In this document: in pieces, positions 15,552-25,000 of the stretch
Position numbering within the stretch: position 1 is the stretch's first letter
Layout: every line of letters begins with the position of its first letter
NCBI RefSeq assembly: GCF_900100395.1
Contig: NZ_FNFB01000006.1
Span: 248,001 to 312,000, forward strand
DNA: 64,000 bases
Source of the DNA: Nonomuraea maritima
GTDB lineage: Bacteria; Actinomycetota; Actinomycetes; Streptosporangiales; Streptosporangiaceae
Direction of reading: 5' to 3'
Notes under the pieces: generated by a model
Seen by the model: the letters and a program-made list of their open reading frames with translations, nothing else
Database searches by the model: none
Told to the model about the DNA's origin: nothing
Made by a program: the position numbers and the translations under genes

Positions 15552-17125
15552 CGGGTGAGCAACGGCACACTCTCGCCGGCTTTCTTCAGCACCCCGTCCC
15601 TGACCAGCCGCAGCGGCGAGCCGACCGGGGGCGGGCCGTCGCCGGTCGTACGGGCCAGCCGCAGGGCCAGCGCCGGGCACATGTCCACCGCGCGCCGCGC
15701 CTCCCTGGCCATCCAGCCAGGGATCGTACGGAACGACGGGAACCCGTAGTCGTCCAGGTCGACGAACTCCGGCAGCAGGTGCGCGCACAACCCGTGCCCC
15801 TGGCAGCGGGACCAGTCGACCTCCAGCCGGTACTCCGGCTCGGCCTCCGGCTCGGGCATCGGCAGCACCCCGCGCACGGGCCGCCCGCAGGAGCCGTGCT
15901 CCAGGTGCAGCGCGATCTCGCTCTCGAACGCGTCCAGCGCCGACAGCACGAACTTCGCCGTCCCGTCGGGGTGGAAGCACGCCCCGCGCCGCTCGACCAC
16001 GCGCACCGACCGGCGCACCGCGTCCACCGAGCCGGTGCCCTCGACCAGCGCGCACATGGCCCTGGCCACGTCCGGCAGGCCGAGCCGGCAGGGGCCGCAC
16101 TGGCCCGCCGACTGGGCCGCCAGGTACGACGTCACCCTGGCGGCCTCGCCCAGCGGGCACGTGGACTCGCCGAGCGGCACGATGATGCCCGCGCCGAGGG
16201 TGGCCCCGGCCAGCTTCATCCCCTCGCGGGAGATCTCGACGGCCTGGGCCACCTCCGCCGACAGCCACGCGCCGTGGTAGCCGCCGACCAGCACCCCGTC
16301 GCCCGCCTCGGCCTCGCACAGCGCGAGCACGTCGGCCAGCAGGGTGCCCGTCGGGGTCTCGATGACCGCGCCGTGCGCGGCCCCGCCGCTGACGGTGAGC
16401 AGGATCGTGCCGGGCTCCTTGCTGGTGCCGACCGCCGCGTACGTCCCGGGCCCGTACTCGGCGAGCAGCGCGAGCTGCGCGTACGTCTCCGTGTTGGACA
16501 GCAGGGTCGGCAGGCCGTGCACCCCGCTCACGGCGGCGCGCTTCTTGCGGCCCGGCGGGATTCCCTCCTCCCCGTTGACGGCGCGTACGAGCGCGCCGCC
16601 CTCGCCGGAGATGAACCGCTCCTCGATGCCGACCACGCGGATCGGCACCCGGCTCTCGGCCCCGCCCGAGACGTTGGCGGCCCGCCGCTCGGCCACGGCG
16701 GCGGCGACGGACGCCTCGGCGACCTCGCCCCCGGCCGTCGCGACGACCACCTCGCGGGCGCCGAGCGCCTCGGCCGCCAGCACCGCCCCGTCCAGCACGA
16801 GGTGCGGGTTGCGGGTCAGCAGCATGGCGTCCTTGGAACTGGCCGGCTCGCCCTCCGCGCAGTTGACCAGCACGACGCAGTCGCCGCGCGAGCCGGTCGC
16901 GTCGGCGACCGCCCTGAGCTTGCGCGCGAACGGGAAGGCGGCGCCGCCCCGCCCGCGCATGTCCACCTCGTTGGCGTAGGAGATGAGCTCCTCCAGGTCG
17001 CGCGGCTCCACGAGGCCGTGCAGCGTGCGGTGGGCGGGCAGGTCGAGCCGGCGGCAGTGGTCGAGCCCGGCGGTCAGCCGGGCGGGACCCATGCGCAGGA
17101 CGCGGGGCACTCGTGCCGGGATCAC
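15512..17125 (-). CDS. NuoF-like NADH-binding flavoprotein fused to a ferredoxin
   Basis: 537 residues. The N-terminal NuoF part has the FMN loop MRGRGGAAFPFARKL, the NADH loop NCAEGEPASSKDAML, an SLBB region (about 240-300) and the C-terminal cluster segment QSAGQCGPCRLG with a distal Cys in RGACFHPDG. Canonical NuoF has SCGxCxPCR, so the first of four cluster Cys is Ala here. A ferredoxin domain follows (WSRCQGHGLCAHLLPEF ... AVDMCPALAL, about 420-500). It likely moves electrons from NAD(P)H through FMN and Fe-S to the membrane haem protein encoded 16 nt upstream in the same operon. GTG 17125 has GAAGGAGG at good spacing. Confidence 0.85.
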   Translation of the reverse strand: MIPARVPRVLRMGPARLTAGLDHCRRLDLPAHRTLHGLVEPRDLEELISYANEVDMRGRGGAAFPFARKLRAVADATGSRGDCVVLVNCAEGEPASSKDAMLLTRNPHLVLDGAVLAAEALGAREVVVATAGGEVAEASVAAAVAERRAANVSGGAESRVPIRVVGIEERFISGEGGALVRAVNGEEGIPPGRKKRAAVSGVHGLPTLLSNTETYAQLALLAEYGPGTYAAVGTSKEPGTILLTVSGGAAHGAVIETPTGTLLADVLALCEAEAGDGVLVGGYHGAWLSAEVAQAVEISREGMKLAGATLGAGIIVPLGESTCPLGEAARVTSYLAAQSAGQCGPCRLGLPDVARAMCALVEGTGSVDAVRRSVRVVERRGACFHPDGTAKFVLSALDAFESEIALHLEHGSCGRPVRGVLPMPEPEAEPEYRLEVDWSRCQGHGLCAHLLPEFVDLDDYGFPSFRTIPGWMAREARRAVDMCPALALRLARTTGDGPPPVGSPLRLVRDGVLKKAGESVPLLTRVNGFTGISRARG

Positions 17126-17141
17126 GCTTCCTCCTTCAAGG

Positions 17142-17966
17142 TCAGCCCGCCTCGCGGAAGCGGCGGCGGGCGTCCGCGAGACTCACGGGACCGCCCGCGG
17201 CGGCCGTGACGGGAGCCTTCTGGGGCCGGGCCTGCGGCACCACCATGGGCGCGGCGGGGCTCACCGCCGGGCTCACTGCCGGGCCCGCGACCTGCTCGGC
17301 CGGCACGGGCGGCCGGCGCAGCGACGCCAGCACGCGCACGACCAGCGCCGAGCCGACCGCCGCCATGCAGGCCACGTACGACCAGGCCACCCAGCCCGCC
17401 GGCGGCCGTCCGGCGGTGAGCCCGTGCATGATGCCGACGGGCCAGGCAACGTACGCGGCGGAATGCAGGATCCGCCACATCCACGGCCGGGACCGTACGG
17501 CGAAACGCCCTCTGAGCACGCCGGTCACCACGGCCACGACCATGAGGTCGAAGGCCAGCGCGCCGAGACCGACGTACACCCCGGCGACGGGCACGATCGC
17601 CGCCCCCGGCGGCACGTGCCCGAGACTGATCATCAGCGTGATGTGCGTGACCAGGTACGCCAGCCCGATGAACGCGGTGGCCCGGTGGGCCAGCTGCGCC
17701 CTGATCCGGTTGGACGGCGACAGGAAGACACGTTCGGTGGTGAGCAGGCCGAGCGCGACGGTCGCGGTCAGCAGCACCAGGGCGAACACGCCCGCGTAGT
17801 ACTCGAGGAAACCCACCCCTCGGCCGAGCAGCGCCACGCCGCGTTCCGTCCTGGTCAGCGCGAACACCGACAGCAGGACGGCCGTGATCGAGGCGCTCAC
17901 CCCCAGCCGGACATTCCTGGTGTCCAGCCTGGTGGGGGCGTGCATGGGGCGTCGTCGATGGAGCAT
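17142..17966 (-). CDS. Ferric-reductase-like (cytochrome b) transmembrane protein
   Basis: 274 residues with about six membrane helices. Paired histidines on two helices (QLAHRATAFIGLAYLVTHITL and MWRILHSAAYVAWPVGIMHGL) fit the two b-type haems of the ferric-reductase/NOX transmembrane family. The C-terminal 60 residues are a Pro/Ala-rich cytoplasmic tail ending in SLADARRRFREAG. No flavin domain is present in the protein itself; the NuoF-ferredoxin fusion 16 nt downstream likely supplies electrons. GTG/ATG alternatives exist; ATG 17966 follows GGAGGG by 5 nt. The terminal acceptor (metal, oxygen, other) is not shown by sequence. Confidence 0.82.
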   Translation of the reverse strand: MLHRRRPMHAPTRLDTRNVRLGVSASITAVLLSVFALTRTERGVALLGRGVGFLEYYAGVFALVLLTATVALGLLTTERVFLSPSNRIRAQLAHRATAFIGLAYLVTHITLMISLGHVPPGAAIVPVAGVYVGLGALAFDLMVVAVVTGVLRGRFAVRSRPWMWRILHSAAYVAWPVGIMHGLTAGRPPAGWVAWSYVACMAAVGSALVVRVLASLRRPPVPAEQVAGPAVSPAVSPAAPMVVPQARPQKAPVTAAAGGPVSLADARRRFREAG

Positions 17967-18028
17967 CTGTCTCCCTCCAAGATCGGGTGAGGGTGCGACT
18001 CGGAAGGCTGGGCGCGGTTCGGCTCAGG

Positions 18029-19648
18029 TCAGCAACGGCGCCCCCGGTTGATGCACGACACGACGGACTGCATCAGCCGGTCGGGCATCACGTTGACGAA
18101 GTCTCCGTGGTCGGTGACCGGGTTGTGCTTCTGCTCGGGGAAGGCGTCCAGGGCGTACGACGTGCCTTGGGGCACGGTGTACGTGAGGGTCATGCGGAGT
18201 CTGGGGATCGCCCTGGTGCCCTGGGGGCAGGCACCGCCCTGGTCGGGGAAGACCACGTGCGTGCGGTGGTTGGCGCTGTCGGTGTTCTGACCGTCCCAGC
18301 AACTGGGGAAGTCCAGAATACGAACCACCTGACTGCCGCGCGGGCAAAGCGGATATTTATCGGGAGATATACGGTTTTGGAATCCCGTGCAGGTCCACGC
18401 CGCGCGGGCCTGGGCTCCGCCGTTCGTCGCGGCCTTGGCATCGCCCGTGATCAGCCGGATGAACCTCGGCATCGCCACCACCCTGGACACCGGGCTGCCG
18501 CTGAACTCCAGCCGCACGCTCCGCGGCCGCAGGATCTGCCCGACGTTGCCGTCCGGGTCGGCGGCGTTCGCGTCCGACGTGCGGTCCCGCAGCACCGGCC
18601 AGAAGTACGTGGACTTGTCGCCCAGCCGGCACGTGGTGCCCGCGGCCTCAAGGCTCTCGTCGGTGGAGAAGGCGTCCGTCGAGACGTTACCGACGTAGTC
18701 GTGCAGGTGGTGCGCGCCGTTGCTCACGCCGGGGGCGACGATGAAGTTGTCGGGGTTGTGGTGGCCGCGCTCGTTCCTGCCGCACTGCGAGACGAACGAG
18801 CCGCGCGAGCCGTTCCCGCCGATCCGCGGATCCTGCCGGCGCTGGGCGACGCGGCGGATGTCCACGAAGTCGCTCGTGAACGGGCCGAGGTCGCACGCGT
18901 CCCCGGCGCCGCCGCTCGGGGTGGGGGTCGGGGTGGGCGACGGCTGCGCCCCGCCGCCGTCAGGGGGTTGCGTCTGGGACGGGTCGGGCCGCGGCGTCTG
19001 GTTCCCGCCTCCGCGCCGACGCGCATCGTCCTGCCCTGGCGTGCCCTCGGGAGCCTCCACCCCCTGATCCGGCTCCACAGGCGCCTGCCCATCGGGTGCC
19101 TGCCTGTCGGGCACTTGCCGGTCGGGGCTCTGCTGGTCGGGCGCCTGCCCGTCGGAGCCCTGCCCGTCGGAATCCCGCCCGTCGGGCGCCTGGCTCTCCG
19201 GGGCCTGGTGCTCAGGTGCTCGGCCGTCGGGGGCCGCGGCGTCGGGGGAGCGGCGCGGGTCCGCGACCGACCCGCCGCCCCGCGAGGACCGCCCGTCGAA
19301 CCCGCGTACGTCAACCGGCACGGAACCCTGCCCGGAACCCTGGTCGAAGCCCTGATCAGCGCCCTGGCCGTTCTGGTCGCGGCCGTCCGGCCTGCTGTCC
19401 TGGCGGCCGTCCTGGCCCCGGTCGTCGAAGCCCCGCGAGCGGTCACGGTCGGAGCCGCGCCCGTCCCGGTTCCTGTCGGGGCGGCCGTCGCGGTCGCGTT
19501 GCTGCCCCTGGGGCGCCCGGCCGGCGTCGGCGGGGTCGCAGATGTCGGCGTGGGCAGGTCCCACGCCTATGACGGCCGCGGACACCAGTCCGCCGGCCGT
19601 CACGGCCAGCGCGGACACGGCCGCGGCCATGCGTCTGGAACTCCTCAT
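18029..19648 (-). CDS. Secreted DUF1996 protein with long disordered linker
   Basis: 539 residues: a Sec signal peptide (MRSSRRMAAAVSALAVTAGG...HA, about 1-35), a Gln/Asp/Pro-rich disordered stretch (about 40-260) with DGQAPDQQSPD-type imperfect repeats, and a C-terminal DUF1996 domain (about 265-539) with paired Cys. Recognisable domain pieces are FVSQCGRNERGHHNPDNFIVAPG and CNRGRR-like ends (SCINRGRRC). DUF1996 is found mainly in fungal and actinobacterial secreted proteins and its function is unknown. The start ATG overlaps the TGA of the DUF4142 gene; GAGGAGA precedes it. The two are one operon divergent from an ECF sigma factor. Confidence 0.85.
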   Translation of the reverse strand: MRSSRRMAAAVSALAVTAGGLVSAAVIGVGPAHADICDPADAGRAPQGQQRDRDGRPDRNRDGRGSDRDRSRGFDDRGQDGRQDSRPDGRDQNGQGADQGFDQGSGQGSVPVDVRGFDGRSSRGGGSVADPRRSPDAAAPDGRAPEHQAPESQAPDGRDSDGQGSDGQAPDQQSPDRQVPDRQAPDGQAPVEPDQGVEAPEGTPGQDDARRRGGGNQTPRPDPSQTQPPDGGGAQPSPTPTPTPSGGAGDACDLGPFTSDFVDIRRVAQRRQDPRIGGNGSRGSFVSQCGRNERGHHNPDNFIVAPGVSNGAHHLHDYVGNVSTDAFSTDESLEAAGTTCRLGDKSTYFWPVLRDRTSDANAADPDGNVGQILRPRSVRLEFSGSPVSRVVAMPRFIRLITGDAKAATNGGAQARAAWTCTGFQNRISPDKYPLCPRGSQVVRILDFPSCWDGQNTDSANHRTHVVFPDQGGACPQGTRAIPRLRMTLTYTVPQGTSYALDAFPEQKHNPVTDHGDFVNVMPDRLMQSVVSCINRGRRC

Positions 19649-20289
19649 GCGTGTCTCCTCGTGTCGACCGCCATCGCGACGGGTGGAGCGGGTGAGGGGG
19701 TCGGAGGTTCGGGCAACTGGGTGTGGTCGACCAGCCCGGTGGATTCCAGGTAGCCCATGTGGCGCATCACGTACGTGATGCCTTGGCCGGCGAGCTTCCT
19801 GACCTCGGCATTGCGGGTGCCGGACCGTACGGCGGCGACGGTGGTGAAGACCTTGCCGTGCGCGGCCCGCAGCAGGTTGACGAAGTCCCTGTCGAAGGCA
19901 GGGCCGCGCTGCGAGGCCAGCTGGGCCATCCAGCGCTGCTGGTCGGGGGTGGGTTCGTCGGGCAGGGCCACGCCGAGCTTCTTGGCGGACTGGCGGACCA
20001 TCAGGTCGAGCTCCATGTGCTCTTTCATGAGCAGCGCGCCGACCTCCTTGACCCGCTGGGACTCGGCCCGCGTCTTGGCGTACTCGCCCGCGGGCATCTC
20101 CCAGAGACCGGCCTGGCGCACCTTGAAGAGCAGATCGCGGTCGGCCGCGGTGAGCGGCCCCGACGGTGTCTGTGTCCACTGGGCGGCCGCCGGATCGATC
20201 GCGGGTGGCATGACCAGCGCGATCGTCACGGCGGCGACGGCAACGAAGCCGCCGAGCATGAACAGCTCGCCGCGCATAAGTCTGTGCAT
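19645..20289 (-). CDS. Exported DUF4142 (ferritin-like) protein
   Basis: 214 residues: an N-terminal hydrophobic signal/anchor (about 10-28), then a DUF4142 helical bundle with the family pattern LTAADRDLLFKVRQAGLWEMPAGEYAKTRAESQRVKEVGALLMKEH in the first half and RNAEVRKLAGQGITYVMRHMGYLESTGLVD near the end. The C-terminal 25 residues are Pro-rich. DUF4142 proteins are extracytoplasmic and of uncertain role, related to the ferritin-like superfamily. It overlaps the DUF1996 gene by 4 nt and lies divergent from the sigma factor gene at 20398, which may control it. Confidence 0.85.
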   Translation of the reverse strand: MHRLMRGELFMLGGFVAVAAVTIALVMPPAIDPAAAQWTQTPSGPLTAADRDLLFKVRQAGLWEMPAGEYAKTRAESQRVKEVGALLMKEHMELDLMVRQSAKKLGVALPDEPTPDQQRWMAQLASQRGPAFDRDFVNLLRAAHGKVFTTVAAVRSGTRNAEVRKLAGQGITYVMRHMGYLESTGLVDHTQLPEPPTPSPAPPVAMAVDTRRHA

Positions 20290-20356
20290 GATCGGAGGTA
20301 CGCGGCGTTCCCGGGCCAGGTTCAGCTATGGCCGGAGATAGTTAGAAATGACTGGA

Positions 20357-20385
20357 GTTATCGGAGTGGCCGCCACCGAGATAAC
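20357..20385. promoter_or_regulatory. Inverted repeat in the DUF4142/sigma-factor divergent region
   Basis: GTTATC at 20357-20362 and GATAAC at 20380-20385, with further pairing inside (TGG/CCA), form an imperfect palindrome. It ends just before the GAAGG Shine-Dalgarno of the sigma factor gene. It could be an operator for the divergent pair or an RNA hairpin that limits translation of the sigma factor. Confidence 0.4.
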
Positions 20386-20397
20386 GAAGGTGTAAAG

Positions 20398-20952
20398 ATG
20401 TGCCCCGTGCTAGGTCACCTCGACGGCAGGTTCGAGAGTGCGGATGCCGAGGCGGAGCACCGCATCGCGGTGCTTTACCGGGAGTTCGGCGGCCCTCTGC
20501 TGCGCCACGTACGCAGATCGACGGGCAACGACCTTCAGTGGGCTGAAGACGTGGTGCAGGAGACGATCGTCAGGGCCTGGCGTAACTCGGCAAGACTGCA
20601 ATGGGAACCAAGCCTTATATGGGCGTGGCTGCTGACCGTGGCCCGCCGTATCGTGATCGACGGACGTCGGCGGAAGAGCGCCCGGCCTCAGGAGGTCGAG
20701 CCGCCCGAAGCGGACATGATGTCGGTGCCTGATGGTTCGGAGCGCGCTCTGTCGGCGATGGTCGTCGCGGACGCCCTCCGTGCCCTGTCCGAAGAACACC
20801 GTGAAGTCATTGAGCAGACCTACCTCCGAGACCGTACGATAAGCGAGGCGGCGGAGATTCTGGGGATCCCGCCGGGCACGGTGAAGTCCCGGCTCTACTA
20901 CGGGATCCGGGCTCTCCGCGAACAGCTGCGGGACAAGGGGGTAGCCGGCTGA
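20398..20952 (+). CDS. ECF-family RNA polymerase sigma factor
   Basis: 184 residues. Region 2 is RIAVLYREFGGPLLRHVRRSTGNDLQWAEDVVQETIVRAWRN (about 22-65); region 4 is LRALSEEHREVIEQTYLRDRTISEAAEILGIPPGTVKSRLYYGIRALREQL (about 125-175) with a standard helix-turn-helix. The linker is short, so no region 3 is present. ATG 20398 has GAAGG 7 nt upstream. The stop and the next start share bases (TGATG), coupling it to a zinc-binding anti-sigma. It would direct polymerase to a stress or envelope regulon; the divergent DUF4142-DUF1996 operon is a natural candidate target. Confidence 0.92.
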   Translation: MCPVLGHLDGRFESADAEAEHRIAVLYREFGGPLLRHVRRSTGNDLQWAEDVVQETIVRAWRNSARLQWEPSLIWAWLLTVARRIVIDGRRRKSARPQEVEPPEADMMSVPDGSERALSAMVVADALRALSEEHREVIEQTYLRDRTISEAAEILGIPPGTVKSRLYYGIRALREQLRDKGVAG

Positions 20953-21149
20953 TGCATGAAGAGGTGGCCGCCTACGTCCTCGGCGTCCTCGACGAGGACG
21001 ACCACGAGGCCTTCGAGCGCCACCTCGAGACATGCGAGCGCTGCCAGGCCGAGCTACGCGAGCTCGCCGAGCTGCCCGACCAGCTCGACGAGCTCAGGAA
21101 CGCCTCCTCGACGTCTGACGACGATCCACCGATGTCAATGTCACGTTGA
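20952..21149 (+). CDS. Minimal zinc-binding anti-sigma factor (ZAS domain only)
   Basis: 65 residues. It consists of just the ZAS domain, MHEEVAAYVLGVLDEDDHEAFERHLETCERCQAELRELAEL, carrying the H-x3-C-x2-C zinc motif. Most partners of this sigma class go on to a membrane helix and an extracytoplasmic sensor; here the gene stops after a short acidic tail (SSTSDDDPPMSMSR) with no hydrophobic segment. It is thus predicted soluble, perhaps responding to redox state through its zinc thiolates as RsrA does. Start overlaps the sigma stop. Confidence 0.85.
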   Translation: MHEEVAAYVLGVLDEDDHEAFERHLETCERCQAELRELAELPDQLDELRNASSTSDDDPPMSMSR

Positions 21150-21150
21150 C
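21134..21150. promoter_or_regulatory. Inverted repeat GTCAA-N7-TTGAC upstream of tryptophan dioxygenase
   Basis: GTCAA (21134-21138) and TTGAC (21146-21150) form a short palindrome overlapping the end of the anti-sigma gene; TTGACG (21146-21151) could also serve as a -35 box. A hairpin (GCCCGGTC/GACCGGGC, 21194-21215) lies between it and the GTG start at 21234. Possible promoter/operator of the kynA operon. Confidence 0.35.
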
Positions 21151-21233
21151 GTTTATGTCCTTTTCGGGTGGTATCGGAACGTCAAGGTGTCGTGCCCGGT
21201 CGAACGTGACCGGGCGTCGGGGGGAGGTGTTCG

Positions 21234-22037
21234 GTGGGCATCGGCGGTGACGACTCCCGTCCTCCCCATCGGCAGTTCGGCGAGGAAGGCGGGCGGCTGT
21301 CGTACGGCGACTACCTCCGCGTGGCGCAGCTGCTCGACCAGCAGCGCCCCGAATCGGAGGCCCCTGACGAACTGCTGTTCATCACCATCCACCAGGTCTA
21401 CGAGCTGTGGTTCAAACTGCTGCTCCACGAGCTGGAGTCCGCCCGCGACGCGATGTTCGCCGGCGAGCTGTGGCGGGCGCGGCACCTGTTCCGGCGGGTG
21501 CACGCGGTCGAACGGGTGCTGATCCAGCAGGTCGAGGTCCTGGAGACGATGACGCCCCAGGACTTCCTGGCCTTCCGCAGCAAGCTGGCGCCCGCGAGCG
21601 GGTTCCAGTCGGTGCAGTTCCGCGAGCTGGAGTTCCTGTCGGGGCTCAAGGACGAGCGCTATCTCGGCAGCTTCCGGCACGCGGACGAGGCCGAGCTGCG
21701 GCGGCTGCGCCGCAGGCTCGACGAGCCCACGCTGTGGGACGCCTATCTCGCCGCGCTCGCCCGGCGCGGTCTGCCCGTGTCGGACGACGAGGTCATGGAC
21801 TCCCTGCTGACCGTGGCGAGAGACCGCAGGTCCTACGACGACCTGTGGCAGCTGGCAGAAGACCTTCTGACGCACGACGAGTCGGCCGCCCTGTGGCGGA
21901 TGCGTCATGTCCAGATGGTCGAACGCCAGATCGGCACCAAATCGGGCACCGGAGGCTCGACAGGTGCCCCGTATCTCCGCGACCGTATGCGTCTGCACTA
22001 CTTCCCCTTGCTCTGGGAACTCAGGGCCTGGCTATGA
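21234..22037 (+). CDS. kynA: Tryptophan 2,3-dioxygenase
   Basis: 267 residues. It opens the indole ring of L-tryptophan with O2 to give N-formylkynurenine, using a haem. The family signatures are clear: LSYGDYLRVAQLLDQQRP at the N-terminus, FITIHQVYELWFKLLLHELES (active site), and H225 (haem ligand) in RMRHVQMVERQIGTKSGTGG, followed by STGAPYLRDR. GTG 21234 follows GGGGAGG. No kynureninase or formamidase is nearby; instead the stop region overlaps or nearly abuts an NAD-glutamate dehydrogenase gene, suggesting joint amino-acid catabolism. Cytoplasmic. Confidence 0.95.
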   Translation: MGIGGDDSRPPHRQFGEEGGRLSYGDYLRVAQLLDQQRPESEAPDELLFITIHQVYELWFKLLLHELESARDAMFAGELWRARHLFRRVHAVERVLIQQVEVLETMTPQDFLAFRSKLAPASGFQSVQFRELEFLSGLKDERYLGSFRHADEAELRRLRRRLDEPTLWDAYLAALARRGLPVSDDEVMDSLLTVARDRRSYDDLWQLAEDLLTHDESAALWRMRHVQMVERQIGTKSGTGGSTGAPYLRDRMRLHYFPLLWELRAWL

Positions 22038-22075
22038 ACCGTTTTGGCGACCCCTCACAAAGGAGTGAGAGCGAA

Positions 22076-25000
22076 ATGCCGCTTGACGAGGTCAAGGACG
22101 AGCTGCTTCAACGAACAGCCGTGAACTGCGCGAACGGTGACCATGTCACCGCCGACGAGGCGCTGTCCTTCCTGCGGCTCTACTACCGGCATGTCGCACC
22201 CGAGGACCTGCTCGACCGTGACCCGGTCGACGTGTACGGCCCGGCGATGTCCCAGCGGCAGCTGGCCGAGACCCGCCCGCAGGGCAGGGCCACCGTCCGC
22301 GCTTTCAACCCCACCCTGGAGGAGCACGGCTGGAACCCCGGCCGCTCGGTGGTGCAGGTCGTGACCGACGACATGCCGTTCCTCGTCGACTCGGTGACCA
22401 TGGTGCTGGAGCAGCGCGGCATCGGCGTCCACCTCGTGGTTCACCCGCAGATGAGGGTGCGCCGCGACATGACCGGCCGGATGCTCGGCCGCGGCCAGGA
22501 GGACGTCACCGGCCAGGTGCTCGTCGAGTCGTGGATCCATCTCGAGATCGACCGGCAGCCCGACCCGGCCGTGCTGAAGGCCGTCGAGGCCGATCTGCAG
22601 CGGGTGCTCATCGACGTGCGCGCCGCGGTCGAGGACTTCATGAAGATGCGGGCGCTCGCCGTACAGACCGCGGAAGACCTCGGCATGAACCCGCCGCCGC
22701 TCGAACCCGCGGAGGTCGAGGACAGCATCGACCTGCTGCGCTGGCTCGCCGACGGGCACTTCACCTTCCTCGGCTACCGCGAGTACCGCCTGGAGGACAC
22801 CGATCACGGTGAGGCGCTGCGCTCGGTGCCCGGGGCGGCGCTCGGCATTCTGCGCGACGACAAGTTCGTTTCTGAGAGCTTCGCGGCGCTGCCCGCCGAC
22901 CTGCGCGCCAAGGCGCGCGAGAAGCACCTCATGATCATCACCAAGGCGAGCTCACGCTCCACGGTGCACCGCCCGACCTACCTCGACTACATCGGGGTCA
23001 AGCTGTTCTCGCCCGAGGGCGAGGTGATCGGCGAGCGCCGTTTTCTCGGCCTGTTCACGCACGTCGCCTACAACGAGTCGATCTCCCGCATCCCCGTGCT
23101 GCGCCGCAAGCTCGCCGGCGTGCTGCAGGAGGCCGGGCTGGAGGCCGACAGTCACGACGGCAAGGACCTCATCGAGATCCTCGAGACGTTCCCTCGCGAC
23201 GAGCTGTTCCAGACCTCCGTCCAGCAGCTGCTGCCGATCGCGCTGGGCGTGCTGCGGCTGCGCGAGCGCAAGCAGGTCAAGCTCTTCCTGCGCCGCGACG
23301 ACTACGGCCGCTACATCTCCTGCCTGATCTACCTGCCGCGCGACCGCTACACCACGAAGATCCGCAAGCAGATGGAGGACCTCCTCCTCCAGGCACTCGG
23401 CGGCAAGACGCTCGACTACAGCGCCATGATCGGCGAGTCGACGCTGGCCCGCCTGCACGTGGTCGTGCGCGGCGAGCGCGGCAAGCAGCTCCCGCCGCCG
23501 TCGGTCGACCTGGAGGAGCTGGAGGCGCGCCTCGCCGGCATCGCCCGCTCCTGGGAGGACGACCTCACCGCGGCCCTCACCGAGCTGACCGCCGACGAGG
23601 CCCCCGCCCTCATCAAGCGGTACGCCAGCGCCTTCCCCGAGGGTTACAAGGCCGACTTCGCGCCCAAGGTGGCCGTGGCCGACCTCCAGCGGCTGGAGCA
23701 GCTCGTGGCCGGGGGCGACGAGAGCGCGGTCGGGCTCAACCTGTACGAGCCGTACGACGCCGCCGAGGGGGAGCGCCGGCTCAAGATCTACAAGGTCGGC
23801 TCGCCCATCTCGCTGTCGGAGGCGCTGCCGCTGATCCAGCGCCTCGGCGTCGAGGTCGTCGACGAGCGCCCGTACGAGGTCGACCGCGACAACGACCCGA
23901 GCACCAAGAACGCCTGGATCTACGACTTCGGGCTGCGCTACACCCCCAACGACGAGGTCGGTCACGGCGAGTTCAAGCAGCTGTTCCAGGACGGCCTCAC
24001 CGCCCTGTGGACCGGACGCGTGGAGGCCGACGACTTCAACGCGCTCGTCCTGGCCGCCGGGCTGACCTGGGAGCAGGTCGAGATCCTCCGGGTGTACGCC
24101 AAGTACCTGCGCCAGACCGGCAGCACGTTCTCCCAGCCGTACATGGAACGGGTGCTCCAGGGCAACGTCCGGCTGGCCCGGCTGCTCGTGCGGCTGTTCG
24201 AGGCCAAGCTCGACCCCCACCGCGGCGACGAGCTGCGGCTCGACCTGGTCGAGGCGGTCAACGAGGAGATCCTCGGGGCGCTCGACGAGGTGGCCTCGCT
24301 CGACGAGGACCGCATCCTGCGGGCGTACCTGGAGATGATCCACGCGACGCTGCGCACCAACTACTTCCAGACCGTCGACGGCAAGCCCAAGTCGTACATC
24401 TCCCTGAAGTTCGACCCCGAGGCCATCAGCGTGCTGCCCCTGCCGCGGCCGAAGTACGAGATCTTCGTGTACTCGCCGCGGGTCGAGGGCGTCCACCTGC
24501 GCTTCGGGAAGGTCGCGCGCGGCGGTCTGCGCTGGTCCGACCGGATGGAGGACTTCCGCACGGAGATCCTCGGCCTGGTGAAGGCCCAGATGGTGAAGAA
24601 CACCGTCATCGTGCCCACCGGCTCCAAGGGCGGATTCGTCGTCAAGCAGCCGCCCGCCTCCGGCTCCCGCGAGGACGTCCTCGCCGAGGGTGTGGCCTGC
24701 TACCGGACGTTCATCTCCGGCCTGCTCGACCTCACCGACAACCTCGTGGACGGGCAGGTCGTGCCCCCGCCCGACGTCGTCCGCCACGACGGCGACGACA
24801 CCTACCTCGTGGTCGCCGCCGACAAGGGCACCGCCACCTTCTCCGACATCGCCAACAGCGTGGCGGAGGAGTACGGGTTCTGGCTCGGGGACGCCTTCGC
24901 CTCCGGCGGCTCGATCGGCTACGACCACAAGGCCATGGGCATCACCGCCCGCGGCGCCTGGGAGTCGGTCAGGTACCACTTCCGCACGACGGGCGTCGAC

